Source: Warburgia ugandensis (lineage: Eukaryota; Streptophyta; Magnoliopsida; Canellales; Canellaceae). Taken from it: DNA of 64,000 nt. The notes under the pieces are model-generated. The model had not been told where the DNA came from. It did no database searches and saw only the letters and a list, made by a program, of their open reading frames with translations. Location of the stretch: NCBI GenBank assembly GCA_035236585.1, contig CP141135.1, forward strand, positions 5,242,001-5,306,000, given 5' to 3'. How positions within the stretch are numbered: position 1 is the stretch's first letter; every line of letters begins with the position of its first letter. A program made the position numbers and the translations under genes. Positions 47,684 through 60,900 of this stretch are shown here, in pieces.

Positions 47684-49794
47684 TATTAAGTGTTCAATTT
47701 CGGTCAAAATAGCCCTAATTTAGCATTCAATTAGATCATCTAACCGTTCAAATTTGTAAAATTTAGCTTGATTTTGAATTTAACTCTAATTGACCATCCA
47801 AACCTTAATTTGTCAAAACCAACGGTCAGATAATCATTAGAGCTCATTAGATGATTAATGTACTGTTCAGATGATTCTAATTTAGTCTTTTCTTTTGCAG
47901 ATCAACCAAAAGATGCATGGACGGCTACAATTAAAAGTTAACAGAGCAGATCATCTTAAAGAAGATTGGATGGACCTGATCACCCATGGAGATGGATGGA
48001 ATAGTTTCCTAAATAATAAGTGAGCTTAATTTATAATCATGGACAAACAGTAAAATATGGAAAGGCAACTTTAAAGTTTGAAGGAGTTTCCAAAAGGAAG
48101 CCCAAAGGAGGCAAGCCAAACCGTACATGGCAACCCTCTCCCCCCAACTTTCTTTCCTCTTTCCTTATTTTTCTCTTTCCCTCCTTATTCCTCTCTTTTC
48201 CTTTCCCATCCCAATCTCACATATAGATCTCTCACTTCTTCCTATTCTCACCACCTTCCTCTTCTCCACTCTCTCTCTCACGTCTCTCCCCCTCCTTTCT
48301 CTTTTCTTCCCATTCTTTCTTCCCTTCTTCTCCTCTCCCCCTCCTTCCTCTTCCTCTTCCCCTCCATCTTTATCTTCTCCTTTTCTCTTCTCTCTCCCTC
48401 TTCCCATTCTCTCCCCTTCTTATTCTCTCTCTCCCACTGCTTCCCCTTCTTCTCCTTTTCTCCCTACCTCCATTCTCTCTTCTATCTTCCTCTTCTCTCA
48501 TTCTCTCTCACGTCCCTTTTCTCTCCTCTCTCCATTCTCTCCTCATTCTCTTTTCTATTCTCCTCTATCTCTTCTCCTTCTCTCACGTTCTCCTTCTCTC
48601 TCTTTCTCAATCCTCTCCTTCTCCCTTCTATCCATCTCTTCTCCTTCTTCCAGCGTCTTACACCCCATCTCTCTTCTTCTCCATTTGCCCCAAGACTGCC
48701 TTGCCCATATCGCACCAGACCAGTACATCCAGTCATCTCCATCATGTTCCCAGATCCCGTCACTGGAGGCGCCTACCCAGTCCGGCTCTACCCCCAGTGT
48801 CTCCGGCAAGCCCAGAGGTGAAAACCCAAGTCAAGTTTTTCTCCTCTACCTCCTCCTTCATCCTCTCTTCTCCTCTCTTTTTTTTCTCTTCTCCTCTGCT
48901 CCAGGCATTGTCGTCAGACGGTCTGGAAACCCAAGTCAGATTTCCTTCTTCTTCCCTCTCCTCCTTCTTCCTCTTTCCTTCTTCTCCCTTCTCCTCCTTC
49001 TTCCCCATCTTCCTTCGTTGGGTTTTTTGTCTGGTTTTTCTTAAAAACCAGAATTTTCATGATATTCCCATTTTGCCCTTTTCTCCTTTAAATGAATTAC
49101 ATTTCTGTCCTTTTTTAAAAATTCCATCTGTGTCCCATTTTATTCCCATTTTGTTTTATCCATATTCTGTTATCCAGAAACTGTTCAATCTAAATCAGAT
49201 CATTTAAGGCTTAACCCAATTAATGGGTTAGCCTTCATCAAACCAAATCTTCAATTTCTCCTTCGTTTCTTATAGGATTTCAAATTAATTTTACAGAGTC
49301 ATTCTTAGGACATCGGTAGACATAATCAACGCCTCTGATCTTCTATTTGAAACTCATAAATCAATCTGAACCGTCCAAATCTTGAAATTACAATTTAGCC
49401 CAGATCTCCTTAATTTTGAATAATCTGACAAATCCGACTGGTGGATCTATAATCAAGGATGTGATGAAGATATATATGAAGGTCGATCATCTCTCAGGAC
49501 ATCAGACTTGAAGATTTTGATAGTGATTAATCTAGGGAAGTAGTTTTTTCTTGTTATTTGATTTGATTTGTTTTATTTTGGAACTGAAAATTCTGTATTT
49601 TTGAGAAGTTGATTAGATCTGAACTTTGATTATCATTTCAATAATTTCAGTAATTTTGAGTGATTTATTTTTCATTTTAGATAATTAAATTTTATTAAAA
49701 TTCCTACTTTTTAAATCAAGTCTCTGTGGGATTGACCCGTACTTGCATAAGCTACACTACAATAGCCAGTGCACTTGTAGTTAAACAATCAACA
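47684..49794. mobile_element. Solo LTR inserted in the block 2 Copia element
   Basis: 2,111 bp absent from block 1. It is flanked by the pentamer CTTGC on both sides (47,679-47,683 and 49,795-49,799), an exact 5-bp target duplication. The right end reads '...caatcaaca'. The left end reads TATTAAG, probably a mutated TG start. The final 80 bp ('ctctgtgggattgacccg', 'tacttgc', 'gcacttgtag') matches the typical 3' end of plant Gypsy LTRs as I remember them. There is no gag-pol and no second LTR. A 900-bp pyrimidine tract occupies the first half. Confidence 0.85.
48120..49020 (+). repeat. Polypyrimidine tract, about 900 bp, within the solo LTR
   Basis: Almost pure C/T on the plus strand for several hundred bases (purest at about 48,140-48,660 and 48,830-49,010), broken by a mixed segment at 48,660-48,830. 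The long plus-strand frames here (247 and 305 codons) are Ser/Pro/Leu/Phe low-complexity artefacts. Confidence 0.9.
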
Positions 49795-52175
49795 CTTGCA
49801 ATGAGCGAGGTTGGTGGTATGATGTCCTCTTGTTGATTTCTTAGTTGCTCTTCTTCATATTCAAGGAAGAAGTTTGTGACTTTCTTCATGAACATTCTAA
49901 TCCCACGAGTTTTCTTCATCAAATTCCACATCTCGGCTGATAATAGTCTTCCCGTTTGCTGGATTGTATAGTTTGTAGTCCTTTGAATTTGATCATAACC
50001 AATGAAGATAAACTTTTTACTTTTATCATCAAGCATGGTGCTTCTTTCATCTGGCACATGTGTATAGGCTATACTTCCAAATACCTTTAGATGAGATATC
50101 ATAGGCTTTCTTTCACTACATGCTTCTTGTCCCATCTTTCCTCATACACTTCTCATTGGTGAGCGATTGGACAAATAGACTGCACATGCCACTACTTCTG
50201 CTCAAAACTCCTTTGGCATTTTCTTACTTTTTAGCATGCTTCGAGCCATGTCGAGAATAGTTCTATTCTTCCTTTTAACGACTCCATTTTGATGGGGAGA
50301 TCTTGGAACGGTTAATGGTCAATGAATTCTATTCTCCTTGTAGAATTCTTGAAATGCTTTTGAAGTGAATTCTCTTCCTTGATCAAACCTCAAGGCCTTG
50401 ATCTTGTAGCCACTTTCTTTCTCCACTATAGCTTTGAACTTCTTGAATGTTCCAAATACTTTTGATTTTTCCTTCAAGAAGTAAACTCATGTCTTTCTAG
50501 AATAATCATACAGAGAATAAAGTAGTTGCTTTTACCTAAAGAGCTTGGTTTGATTAGACCACACACATATGCGTGTATGAGTTCGAGTGGCTTTTGGGCT
50601 CTTGAATGTGATTCCTTGGGGAAGCTCTTTCTAAACTACTTCCCAAGTAGGCATTATTTGCAGAATTGATCGAGATGATTGATAGAAGGTAATCCTCTCA
50701 CTATCTCCTTCTTAAATAGTAGTTTAAGTCCCCCAAAGTTGAGGTGTCCAAATCTTAAATGTCAAAGCCAAGAGGAATCTTAGAAATATGCCTTAAGACA
50801 TTTGGCAACATCATTTTAAATGTTTAACAAGAGCATCCAATTTCTTGACATTGGTACTTCGGCAATCAAATTATTTTTATCATCTTTTATAGATAGACTA
50901 TAATCTTTCATGAGAATATTATAGCCTTTCTCTAAAAGTTGTCTTAGGCTCAAAATATTATTTTTCATGTTGGGCACGTAATAAACATTTGAAATAAATT
51001 GATGTCCTCCATTCTTTAAGTAAATTAGGATGTTGCCTTTGCCTTTTACTGCTATCTTGGTTTCATCATCGAAGGAGACATTACCGCTCACCATCTCATC
51101 AGGGTCTACGAATGTGCTCTTTTTCCTACACGTGGTTACTTATACTGTTATCAAGATACCATGTATTTTATTAGCTTCCTTTATTGTTCTTGTATGCCAA
51201 TAGGAGGGTGCCTTCTTCTTGGTTCCTCTTCTGTGAAATTGACACTTTCTTCATTTTTGTTTTTAGGAGCTCTACATTCTGAGGCATAGTATCCAAATTT
51301 TTTTCAATTATAACACTTATTTTGAAATGTGTCATACCTTGTTCCTAAATTGCCTCTTCCACAGCCTCGTCTCGACTCTTCATTACTGTTGTTGTTGTTG
51401 TTGTTGTTGCTAAAGTCTCCTCTTCCATGTCCATGACTTCTTCTTTGGCCAATCTTCTTTCTCGTTGATCTCTTCTATTTCCAAAACTCTCTTACTTTGA
51501 GTTGAGTTACATCTTGAGAAGTTGCTCATTGATTTCTTCTTGGTTTTTATGTTTTTCTTCATAAGCTTGTAATGAGCCCATAAGTTGTTCTATAGTCATT
51601 TTTTTTCTAAATTCTTTGTTTCTTCATAGTTACAACAATATGGATGAACTTTGGATCTAAGGAGCGTAATATCTTCTCTATTATCCTCACATTATCTAAC
51701 TTCTCACCATTTCTTTTTAATTGATTAGAAATGGCTAAAACTCTAGAAAAGTGATTAGCAATAGTCTTTCCTTTATTCATTTGCAAAGATTCAAATTCTC
51801 ATCTTAATGTTTGAATATGTGCCTTTTTCACTTGTTCAACTCCCCTATAAGATATCTCAAGTTTCTCCCACACTTCCTTTTCCAATGTTGAGCTTGAAAT
51901 CTTCTCGAAGCCATTTTCGTCAAGAGCTTGAGAGATGAGGTAGAGAGCCTTCTTGTCTCTCTTTCTTAAATCATTCAAACTATCGCTTTGGGTTTGGGAT
52001 AGAGTAGCATTGTCTTTGGGTTCATTGTAGCCTTTTACTAAAATGTCCCACACGTCTTGTGCTCCAAGAAAAGCCTTCATCTTGATGTTCCAATTATCAT
52101 AGTTGCTCTTGTTGAGCATATGAACTTAGAAGGGAACCATACCACCACTAGCCATAACCCTTGAAGGATCTTGAA

Positions 52176-52187
52176 GCTCTGATATCA
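52176..52187 (-). promoter_or_regulatory. Primer-binding site of the block 2 Copia element
   Basis: The minus strand reads TGATATCAGAGC, one mismatch from the initiator tRNA-Met primer-binding site, located between the LTR and the gag start. Confidence 0.8.
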
Positions 52188-52190
52188 CTT

Positions 52191-52402
52191 TGTTGGAAGA
52201 GGATGGTATTTTACAAAGATATGATGAAGGCTTTAAAAGCTAGAAAAGGATTTGCAAATGAAGAAGGGACTTGGAGACTTGAAAGGAAGAGAGAGAAAGA
52301 GTTTGTATTGATTATCAAAATTGGTTTGATACAACTTGTGACTAACCACCCCTATTTATACTAGTAGCACCTCCTTAAAAAATGGTTAGGATTGTGCCAA
52401 CA
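52191..52402 (-). repeat. Copia 5' LTR, block 2
   Basis: 212 bp with TGTTGG...CCAACA ends and a single-unit body, orthologous to 16,022-16,229 by its outer flank. Confidence 0.85.
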
Positions 52403-53144
52403 CTCCTTTTAATGTTATTGTTACAATTTGTTATCTAGATGACTCTTAAAAAATATCTACTTCTATTTTCAAAGTATATAGATATTTCTAATTGACTTTC
52501 CTAGCCACATTTTCTACAAAGTGGGCTTTCTAGAAGATGGGCTTTTATCTACTCAATGTGAGCCTTATAGAATATGGGCTATTTCCCAATTAACTTCAGC
52601 CCAAATCAAGCTTACATTTCCAATATGGTAAAAGCGGTATAAATGCCATATCTTTGTGACAATGATGCTGCTGAATATACTTCTCTTCACTCTTCATCCT
52701 AATCGCTTGCTACAATGTCCCTTGCCATAAGGCGAAGTAGAGTGCTGGTCTTTGCTGCTGCATGCTCAGTGTTCGGCCTACGGGTTTTTGTTAATGAAGG
52801 GAGCACAAAAAAGAGACGGTTTTGATGGGTAATATGATCAACTATTCGAAATCTCTCTCCGGTTTATATATTCTTTAGTTTCTCACGTCTATTAAAGCTT
52901 GTTCGAGGTCATGAAGTGAGTTGTTGTATGAATTTCATCTCAGGTGGAATGAAGGTGATAAGGTGGTTTCTTGTCTGAATTTCTTCTCTGGTAATTCACA
53001 TCTTTTATGTTGTCAGAGATTTGTAAGCTCTTGTTGAATGTTGTTGATGGAAGGCATAGTTTAATTGTTCACGTTTTGAGTTTATCTTTCTGAGCCACAA
53101 CGACGACAGTCTAGGAGATGATATATCTATCTTTTCCATTTCAT

Positions 53145-53145
<1 letters not shown>
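52403..53145. other. Flank shared by both blocks; no gene recognised
   Basis: Counterpart of 16,230-16,898. It carries short segments missing from block 1, for example around 52,630-52,665 and 52,788-52,828. Confidence 0.6.

Positions 53146-53209
<64 letters not shown>
53146..53209 (+). repeat. (CT)n microsatellite, block 2
   Basis: About 32 CT units against about 7 in block 1 (16,899-16,914). Confidence 0.97.
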
Positions 53210-53212
<3 letters not shown>

Positions 53213-54928
53213 ACCATCTACATAAACGATCTAGACCGTATACTCATCTTTGAACGGTCAGATCATGCCTCTTAGCTGAGTATTAAACTGAAACATTATC
53301 TCAAATGAAAGATAAGAGTGAGGGACATGATCAGTGTTGGACCATCATTTGGCCCATACATACTATGTTTCACCACAGAATCTGTTTAAAAGGTAGACCA
53401 AGGAAAGGAGGAGCATCGAAGCCCCAGTATCTAGGGGTGTCAACGGTCCCATTCTGATCCGCTTTCACCCAGAACTAAAACCAGAGCATTCTTTTTTTTA
53501 GTAGGATTAGAACACGACAAAACCGAAGTTCAATTTCAACTTTAAGGATTAGGACCAAACTATTTACTTTCGGTTCAATTCTCAGTTTTATAAGTAATTC
53601 CAACATATGAGTCACATGAAGATGATAGGTGTTGAGAGAGCAAAAAATTGAGGTCACAAAGTTTGGTAGAGAAACTAATGTTAGCTGCAAAAACTAATCC
53701 AATCTAGAAAGTGTTAGTTTTAAAGCAATTTCCAATGTTTTTATGCCAACCTGCAGCTGAAGATTTAAAAATAAAAGGTTTTATATTTGTAGCTTTACCT
53801 TTTGATTCGGGAGTTTTGAGAATTTAAGCTCTATGTCTAATATACCCTTATTTATTTATAAGTACATTGTATTTAAGCTAAATGTCTAATATACCCTTAT
53901 ACCTTTATTTGTCTGTAGGCAACATTAATAAAATTGAAAGTATATTTAGTCTTGCAATATTTGAGTTAAAAGACTAAATTACCCCTAACAAAACTAAAGT
54001 TAAGTATAAACTAATAGGGTATTATAATCTAATTATTTGGTCCTCTATTTTGATCCGATTCTTCTAGTATAGAATTGAAGCCAGAGCCAAAATTAAATTG
54101 GTTCCACTATCAAAGGCCTATAACCTAATTTCTCAGTTCAAGTCAATCGGGTTCTCTGTGACACCCTACAAATATCTTAACTTTTGTCCCATTGGCATCT
54201 GCCCCTGAATACACTTCGTTACAGGTTCTAGTTACTGCTTTCTCCGTTAGCTGGGGGAGATTTATGCGAATATATGAGTGATTTGTAATTTTTTGCTTGT
54301 GATCAAAGAAAAACAGCATTCCCTGCTCCTGTTGGTACTCGTAACAGCCAATCAGATGGGTAAAATGAAGAAATGAGCCAAAATGTCAAGACAGATAATA
54401 GCAGTATCATTTCCAAATCTGAAAGCTGGAAGAGATTGAAAAAACGTCCTCTACATCTATCACTGGCCACTTTTCAATCTCACCATTTGTCTTCTCCGAT
54501 TTGCTTTTACTTGGCAATATGATTTCCTTGTCTATACAGTATAGAAGATGGTTTGTCCATATATGAGAGTTATTTTTCTAACATGTAGCAAAGCAATATT
54601 ACATTAATGAATCACATAGGTTCAATGTATACAGATACCGTGGTGTAGCATGGGAGGTCCAAAATTCCCAAGCTGTGGTTTCACCAATTTAATACAGCAA
54701 CATAAATTTATTCAAAAAGTTCATAGATTCCTGGCTGTTCACTCAGAGAATCATCTCAAGACAATGGAAGTTCATATGGCTAGCAAAATTGAGAAAGAAA
54801 GCACTTATGCTTCCTCTATTGCCCTTCATATCTCCAGCAACGGTTTCCACTTATGCCTATTTTTAAGTTCATGCTGCGAAAAAGCTTTCTTTCCTGTTGA
54901 GGGTTTGCACAGGAGAGCTGAAAGCTTA
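53210..54928. other. Intergenic region downstream of the cysteine synthase gene; no gene recognised
   Basis: Counterpart of 20,069-21,807 without the LINE. The undisrupted LINE target site lies near 53,218-53,228. Confidence 0.6.
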
Positions 54929-57900
54929 CTATTGCGGCTGCAATTTTCGAACTTGATCGTGGATGGAACTGAAAAGAACAGTAGAAATGTATCTCTCACC
55001 AAAGCTTGGGAAGACAACCTGCAAAAACCATTGCAGCAGTTGTAAACGATTTCTCAAGTTCAAAGATTTATGAGGAAAAAACAAGAAATGCAGCTACAAC
55101 TCCAAGAGGTCGTCAGTGGACAGATATTTTCCTTTCGAAGATTATAGGCTGGCAAAATTACAACCAACGCCTGCTTATTTAATGGTCCATAATTTATATG
55201 CTAGTCCATACTATGCAGCCATGCATCAAAGTTTGGCTCATCTGACAAATCTAAGCCTCTAGTTATGGATATTAAACGACTACTTGGAGATAATTAAAAG
55301 AAAACTGTATCGGACCGTCAATAACACTTTCATAATAGCTAAAGGTATCTGTGGAGCTATTACTGATTCAAACCATTCATCTGCAGGTGATATCCTAGAC
55401 AGGCTAGATACCCCAAAAATCTTCTCCAGTGGATGTTCTTAATCTGCCAATTCATTAAAGATTTATGACTGATGTTTACAGGCTTTCTAGTGATGCAACT
55501 TTAGCTCCAGAATATATAGTGGTATAATCACCCCATGTGGAGAAATTTTTCAGCACGTGAACTAAGACGTGGTCAAAGAGATAAGCAGTCCAGGTCATCA
55601 ACTATCTTGGCCCTACAAGTACTGCACACACATTTAGCTGTGTTATAATCCATGAAGTTTTGAACTTCAAGACATCTTCCTCACCACAACAAGCTTTCCT
55701 GCATTCTCAGGTCGTCTTGCCACGTTGATGGCAGCAACTGCAGCAGCACCAGAAGAAATTCCAACCTACAAAAAATACAACTTATTATCATTATCCTGAT
55801 AAAGTAAAGTGGTTTCCACATGGGACTACGGGAGTTCATCTGGTCCAGAAGACCAAGTAAATTTACAATAGCTGCACTTGGGGAAACAATTTCTTGTCTT
55901 CTTTATTCCTGGAAGAATAACATTGGGGAACAGAATAAAGGGAGAGTGCCACTGCGAGCATTGGGTCCTGGAAAGGGTTGCCTATAAATGCCTATAAATA
56001 GATGACTACAACATAAGCTATTAAAACACCAAAAAGCTTTCTTCGCCAAATTTGCAGTTTATGAAACCTTGGGTAAAACAAAGCTGAAAGAAAAGTCGTC
56101 ACCTAGATATTTATGGTAATGAAAATCATCAACAGCAAATAAATCTGCATGACAACATTATAAGCTAATTCCATAACAACTTGGAACTTGAAAAGGAAGA
56201 TAGCCTGTCTAAAATGTTGGATATTTACCAGCAGACCTTCCTTCAATGCCAGTTCACGTGCCATTCCAACTGCTTCATTACTAGTCACCTACATGTTTCA
56301 TACTTGAAAGAAATTAATATTCACTCGGTCAAGTGTGCAAATATAAGTGAGCTAAGGCCTTTTAGCATAGTGGTCCGAGGAGCCTTTCCTGTGGTAGGTC
56401 AGGGGCTCAAGGGTACTCATGGGTGCAGTCCTCCAATATTCAAATAAAAGAAAGAAGGAAAATGTTACTAAAGTAAAAGTTGTCGTAATGTGATCTTGAG
56501 GTCATGGGTTCAAGGCGTGGAAATAGCCTCTTTCAAACATGCAAGGTAAGGTTACGTACTATAGACCCTTACGGTCTGCTCCCTTCCCCAAACCCCGCAT
56601 AGGTGGGAGCTTCGTGCACCGGAGCTGCCCATTTTTTATGCTCCACTTGTGTGGAATGTTATGCCTCCAAGGCACACCATTTTATGAAAGCAATGCAGTT
56701 CAGATGCTACCATCCACACAACCCATTGTTGGGATAGTGTGAATAAGGCCCATGAAGAGTATCCAGGAGGAAATTTTGAAAAGCAAATATAATCTATAGG
56801 CTTAGAATTGACAAGGAATTATATTCGTGAGGCATGACTCCAGCATCTACTCTTTGACATGGGCAGTTCAGCTCAAAGGTATAATATTCTGATGGGAAAA
56901 ACCATAAGGGAGAGAAAAAATAGCTAAAAAAGGCATCCAGAGAGCAGTGTCCACCAGTGCGTTACATTCAGATGATTACTGCTATCGACAAAGTAGAGCC
57001 TTAGACTAAAGTATAATGTCTCTCTTGGGTAGCTGACAGGACTTCTTGAGAGTAACAAACTCACCTCGCTCGCAGAAAAAAAGGCCAATAAAATCTATAA
57101 CTCATAAGTGATAAGATGGAACACTGCTGAATATCCAGCTAAGGGCTCTTAGTTTTGAATATTTTAACTACCGACATACATGTTGCTTCAATGAGCTATC
57201 AATCACAATCAAATAAAGCAAAGTTTAGATTCTTTACCTTCAAAACCTCATCAAGCAATTTAACATCCAGGATGCTGGGGATGTAACCTGCACCAATATC
57301 CCAAAAGTTGTCAGAGGTTATATAACCATAAGAATTTTCCAAGACAAAGATTGAACCATGTGAATATATTGGACCTGGATTTTCTCCAGAAATTATGCTG
57401 GTCTCGGCTGGTTCTACTCCAACTACCTAGTGAAAAAGAAACACATTATTACTAAGAGATGTGAAGGTACATACAGGTGCCCCTTACAGCAGCAGAAACA
57501 ATTTTATATGGTCAAACCAAACACAGGAAATGACAACAGTCAAACCAAACACAGCTAATGGATCATAGGTTTCCATTTATTTAAAAATAAATCTGTCATG
57601 CAATTTCAACTCAAGAGATTAAGTCATCTTGCTCAAACATGAGACAGCAAAAAGGAAATATCATATAAAGCTTAGTAAGTACATCTGCTCTTTATCCAGA
57701 CAAATACAAATTCAGAAGGTAGGCAGCCATAAAGAATACGATATCGCAGCTTCATAAAAGTCAAGAAACTATACCATTAGTAGAAGGGGTGAGAAAAGAT
57801 TTAAAAACTTTGGGACTAAATGAAGCCATGGTACTTAATTGAGGGGAATGGAGGAACAAGATTCATGTGGCCAACCCCTAATTGGGATAAGGTCTTGAGG

Positions 57901-60900
57901 ATGATGGTGATGAACATGAGCAACAATGTCAAACTCTAATAAGGGAGCAATATGTCACTGTGGTGTCATGCATCACCTAAATAAGACTTATTGGACAAAG
58001 TCTTCTCCTTTATCGAAATTCGGGCCCCAAGAAGCCTATTATAGGACTTGAAAGCACAACTAAAAAGGGCAGCCTGGTGCAAGAAGCTCTGGCTTATACA
58101 GGTCTCAGGAAGGGGTGGATAAAAAAGGGTCTACAGTACGCAACCTTACCTTGCATTTGTTCAAGAGGCTATTTCCACGCCTCAAACCCGTAACCTCAAG
58201 GTTACACACTTGAAAGTGCAACTAATATCCTTAATTTGTTCTATATTGTTCTTGAGCTAGACAGTAGTCCTCATCTTAATCAGCTTATATTGACTATATC
58301 AATTGTAAAACTGGTTTGAGCCAGCATATCTTTTTTGTACACCTTTAAAAGGCTTCATGAGATATCACCGAGCAGCTATTGTTGGTATAATAGTGGAAAC
58401 CTAGAACAGCACAAGTTACAGAAGATCCACAATCATGGATAAAATCTGCAACAAGCTCACTAGAAAAATGCACTATTGGAAAGTTTAAGTAAGCTGCAAG
58501 TAACATTACTTCATTTTTTACCCAAACATCTTCACCTCTATGCTTATGCGTCACAAGGTTTAAAGTGCTCAATCCATGCATGAATACTCAATTCCAGGGG
58601 TAACTCACTTCTCACTCGGGCATTGTTATATTCCACCAAGAGAAAGGAGCAGCCCTTAAACGAAAATTCCCACCAAGCAGTCATCAGCTCTGCCATTCAA
58701 GAGCTCATTTGTCTCCAGTAAGGATCAAGACGTAAAAACAAAAGAAAATGGAAAAATAAGAGAAAAGTAAAGGATAACAGCTTGCCTTGAACCTCGGCAC
58801 TGCTTCCAAAAGTTCAAATGAGTGATCAAAAGTTGTGTTTGAACTTTGAAACCTTGAAAACAGTTACTTTATCTCTAACATAAGCTCAGAGGTTTCATCG
58901 TAATACTTTGGCTCAATCTAAACTCCATTAGGACTTGGCCCCTAATGGATTGTGGGCCAAGCTTCGAAATCTAAGGTGATTGTGAAGTACCATGCACTAC
59001 AGAGGTTCCAATTAATAAGAAATTATCTCCTTCTTGAGCACTAAAAGTTCCGCATAAGGGCATTTAGACACTGGTGCCGAATTTCTTCAAGTAGCTGAAT
59101 CATAGTATTCAAAAGTTTAAAAGGAGAGAGTTCACACCTTAATATCTTTGTTCATCATTTTCAGATAGCGCCCTGCTCCTGTGACAGTACCACCCGTTCC
59201 AATCCCAGCAACAAATATGTCGATGCTACCCACAGTATCCTCCCATATTTCTGGGCCTGTCGTTTCATAGTGGATCTGTAATCCATCTAAGCAAAATCAA
59301 CAAAGAAGGAAAAGAAATACAAATATGTCAAAGAACAATAAACATTAAGAGATTCTACATTCAGCGAAGCACGTTTTAACGTGGAAAACAACCTTTGCAT
59401 TAGCCTGGTTGTCAAACTGCTGAAACATGTAGGCATTAGGTGTTTGGCGGACTATTTCTACAGCTTTATCAACTGCCCCTTTTATTCCTTTTGCTGGATC
59501 AGTCAAAACAATATCTGCTCCAAATGCACGAAGAAGCACACGTCTCTCCAGGTCTATAGATGCTGGCATGGTTACAATAAGCTTATATCCCTTAGCTGCA
59601 GCAACAAAAGCAATACCAAGTCCTGTATTTCCACTAGTAGGTTCTACTAAAATGCTCTGCACCAACAAACACAAAAAAGGCATACAATGTAAAATGCCAT
59701 TGAATACTAAATAGTTATTGGTAGAGCAATGAAGCAGCAAACCTTCTGAGGGGAAATAGCCCCTCTTTCTTCCGCATCAGTTATCATACTGTATCCAATT
59801 CTGTAGTGCAAATGATTGATCGTTAAGTCATCTTTTTAGAAGTTATAAAGCATTAAGATCAAGCAAAAAACTACGATTACCATGACGGAAATTACCTATC
59901 CTTGACACTTCGGCAAGGTTCCATGGACTCGAGCTTGGCGGCAACATTTGCAACACAACCTTCCACAACTTTATTGAGGTATATCATAGGCGTTTTCCCT
60001 ATCAGCTGATAAGTCAAATTATAAGAAATTGCTAATAAATTAAAACATCCATTGCAATTACTGGCACCAAACCAGACTTTACCAATTCCCACTTCAAGCC
60101 AAAAGAATTTCAGCATCAGAATAAGTATCCAAGAACACTTATATCAATTTGAATTTTCAGAGTACAATGTTAGTGAAGATCCTAGGAAATCCAACTATAT
60201 TGAACTTGTTTTTGTGACTTGTTCTACTTTCAAAATCCACAAATGGCTACATACATTTGAACTTGAATGTTCAAAGTTAAACGTTACTGAAGACCCAAAA
60301 ATGCTGAATTATATCAAATAAAATTTACAAAACCATGAGGAAGCCAAGTATATTGAATTTGCCTTTGTTACTCTGTCCTAATTTCAACTTCAACAAATGA
60401 GTTTTGACATATCAAATTGAATTGTCAGATTACTACGTAACATTAAAACCAAGAAAGTTGAACTCCATGGAATGGGAACCTAAACCCCCTTCTCTACCAC
60501 AAAAATATATCAGAAAAACACAAGTATAACCTGATAACCGAAACACAGAAAATGCTCAAGAAAGAAACCCAACTCAGAAAACAACAAAAAATGAGAGAAA
60601 AAACAAAGAAAAGAAACAAAAAAATCCAATTAAAGTAAAGTAAAAGAGGAAAAAACCCATTTTTCCTGTCACTTAGAGCAATCAATATACCAGCAAAACA
60701 ACAGAAACAAAAAGGATTGACTAATAAATTCAAATTAAGAAGAAAATATGTACTAAGAACATACAATATAAACAAAAATGTCACCTGGGTAACGTCGTCA
60801 GCTATGTTAACAGTCTCGAGCTCTCCCATACTGTGGAGGTAAATGGCTTTTGCTGAGACTGAAGTGGGTCTTTTTGTTGGCACGCCATTAATAGGAAAAG

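Larger units (their letters stand above)
47341..52190 (-). mobile_element. Truncated Copia-type gag-pol remnant, block 2, split by a solo LTR
   Basis: Same element and same 3' truncation as 12,724-15,064. Minus-strand parts: gag (52,119-51,799, YDNWNIKMKAFLGAQDVWD), a zinc-knuckle region with an in-frame TGA near 51,300-51,320, protease/linker (51,094-50,816), integrase (about 50,720-49,900), the 2.1 kb insertion at 47,684-49,794, then the start of RT (47,683-47,405, with SLQELYEVAERQEGHTLLC and MKNDTWQLASLPKGYKAIGV). It retains about 230 bp of integrase and about 100 bp of gag that are deleted in block 1. Confidence 0.85.

Noticed and set aside
48140-48660. Possible CRISPR-like or satellite regularity in the CT-rich tract
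   Set aside because: No fixed repeat and spacer lengths; simple pyrimidine composition explains it.
48078-49044. Long plus-strand open frames (247 and 305 codons)
   Set aside because: They lie in a polypyrimidine tract inside a solo LTR and encode only Ser/Pro/Leu/Phe low complexity.
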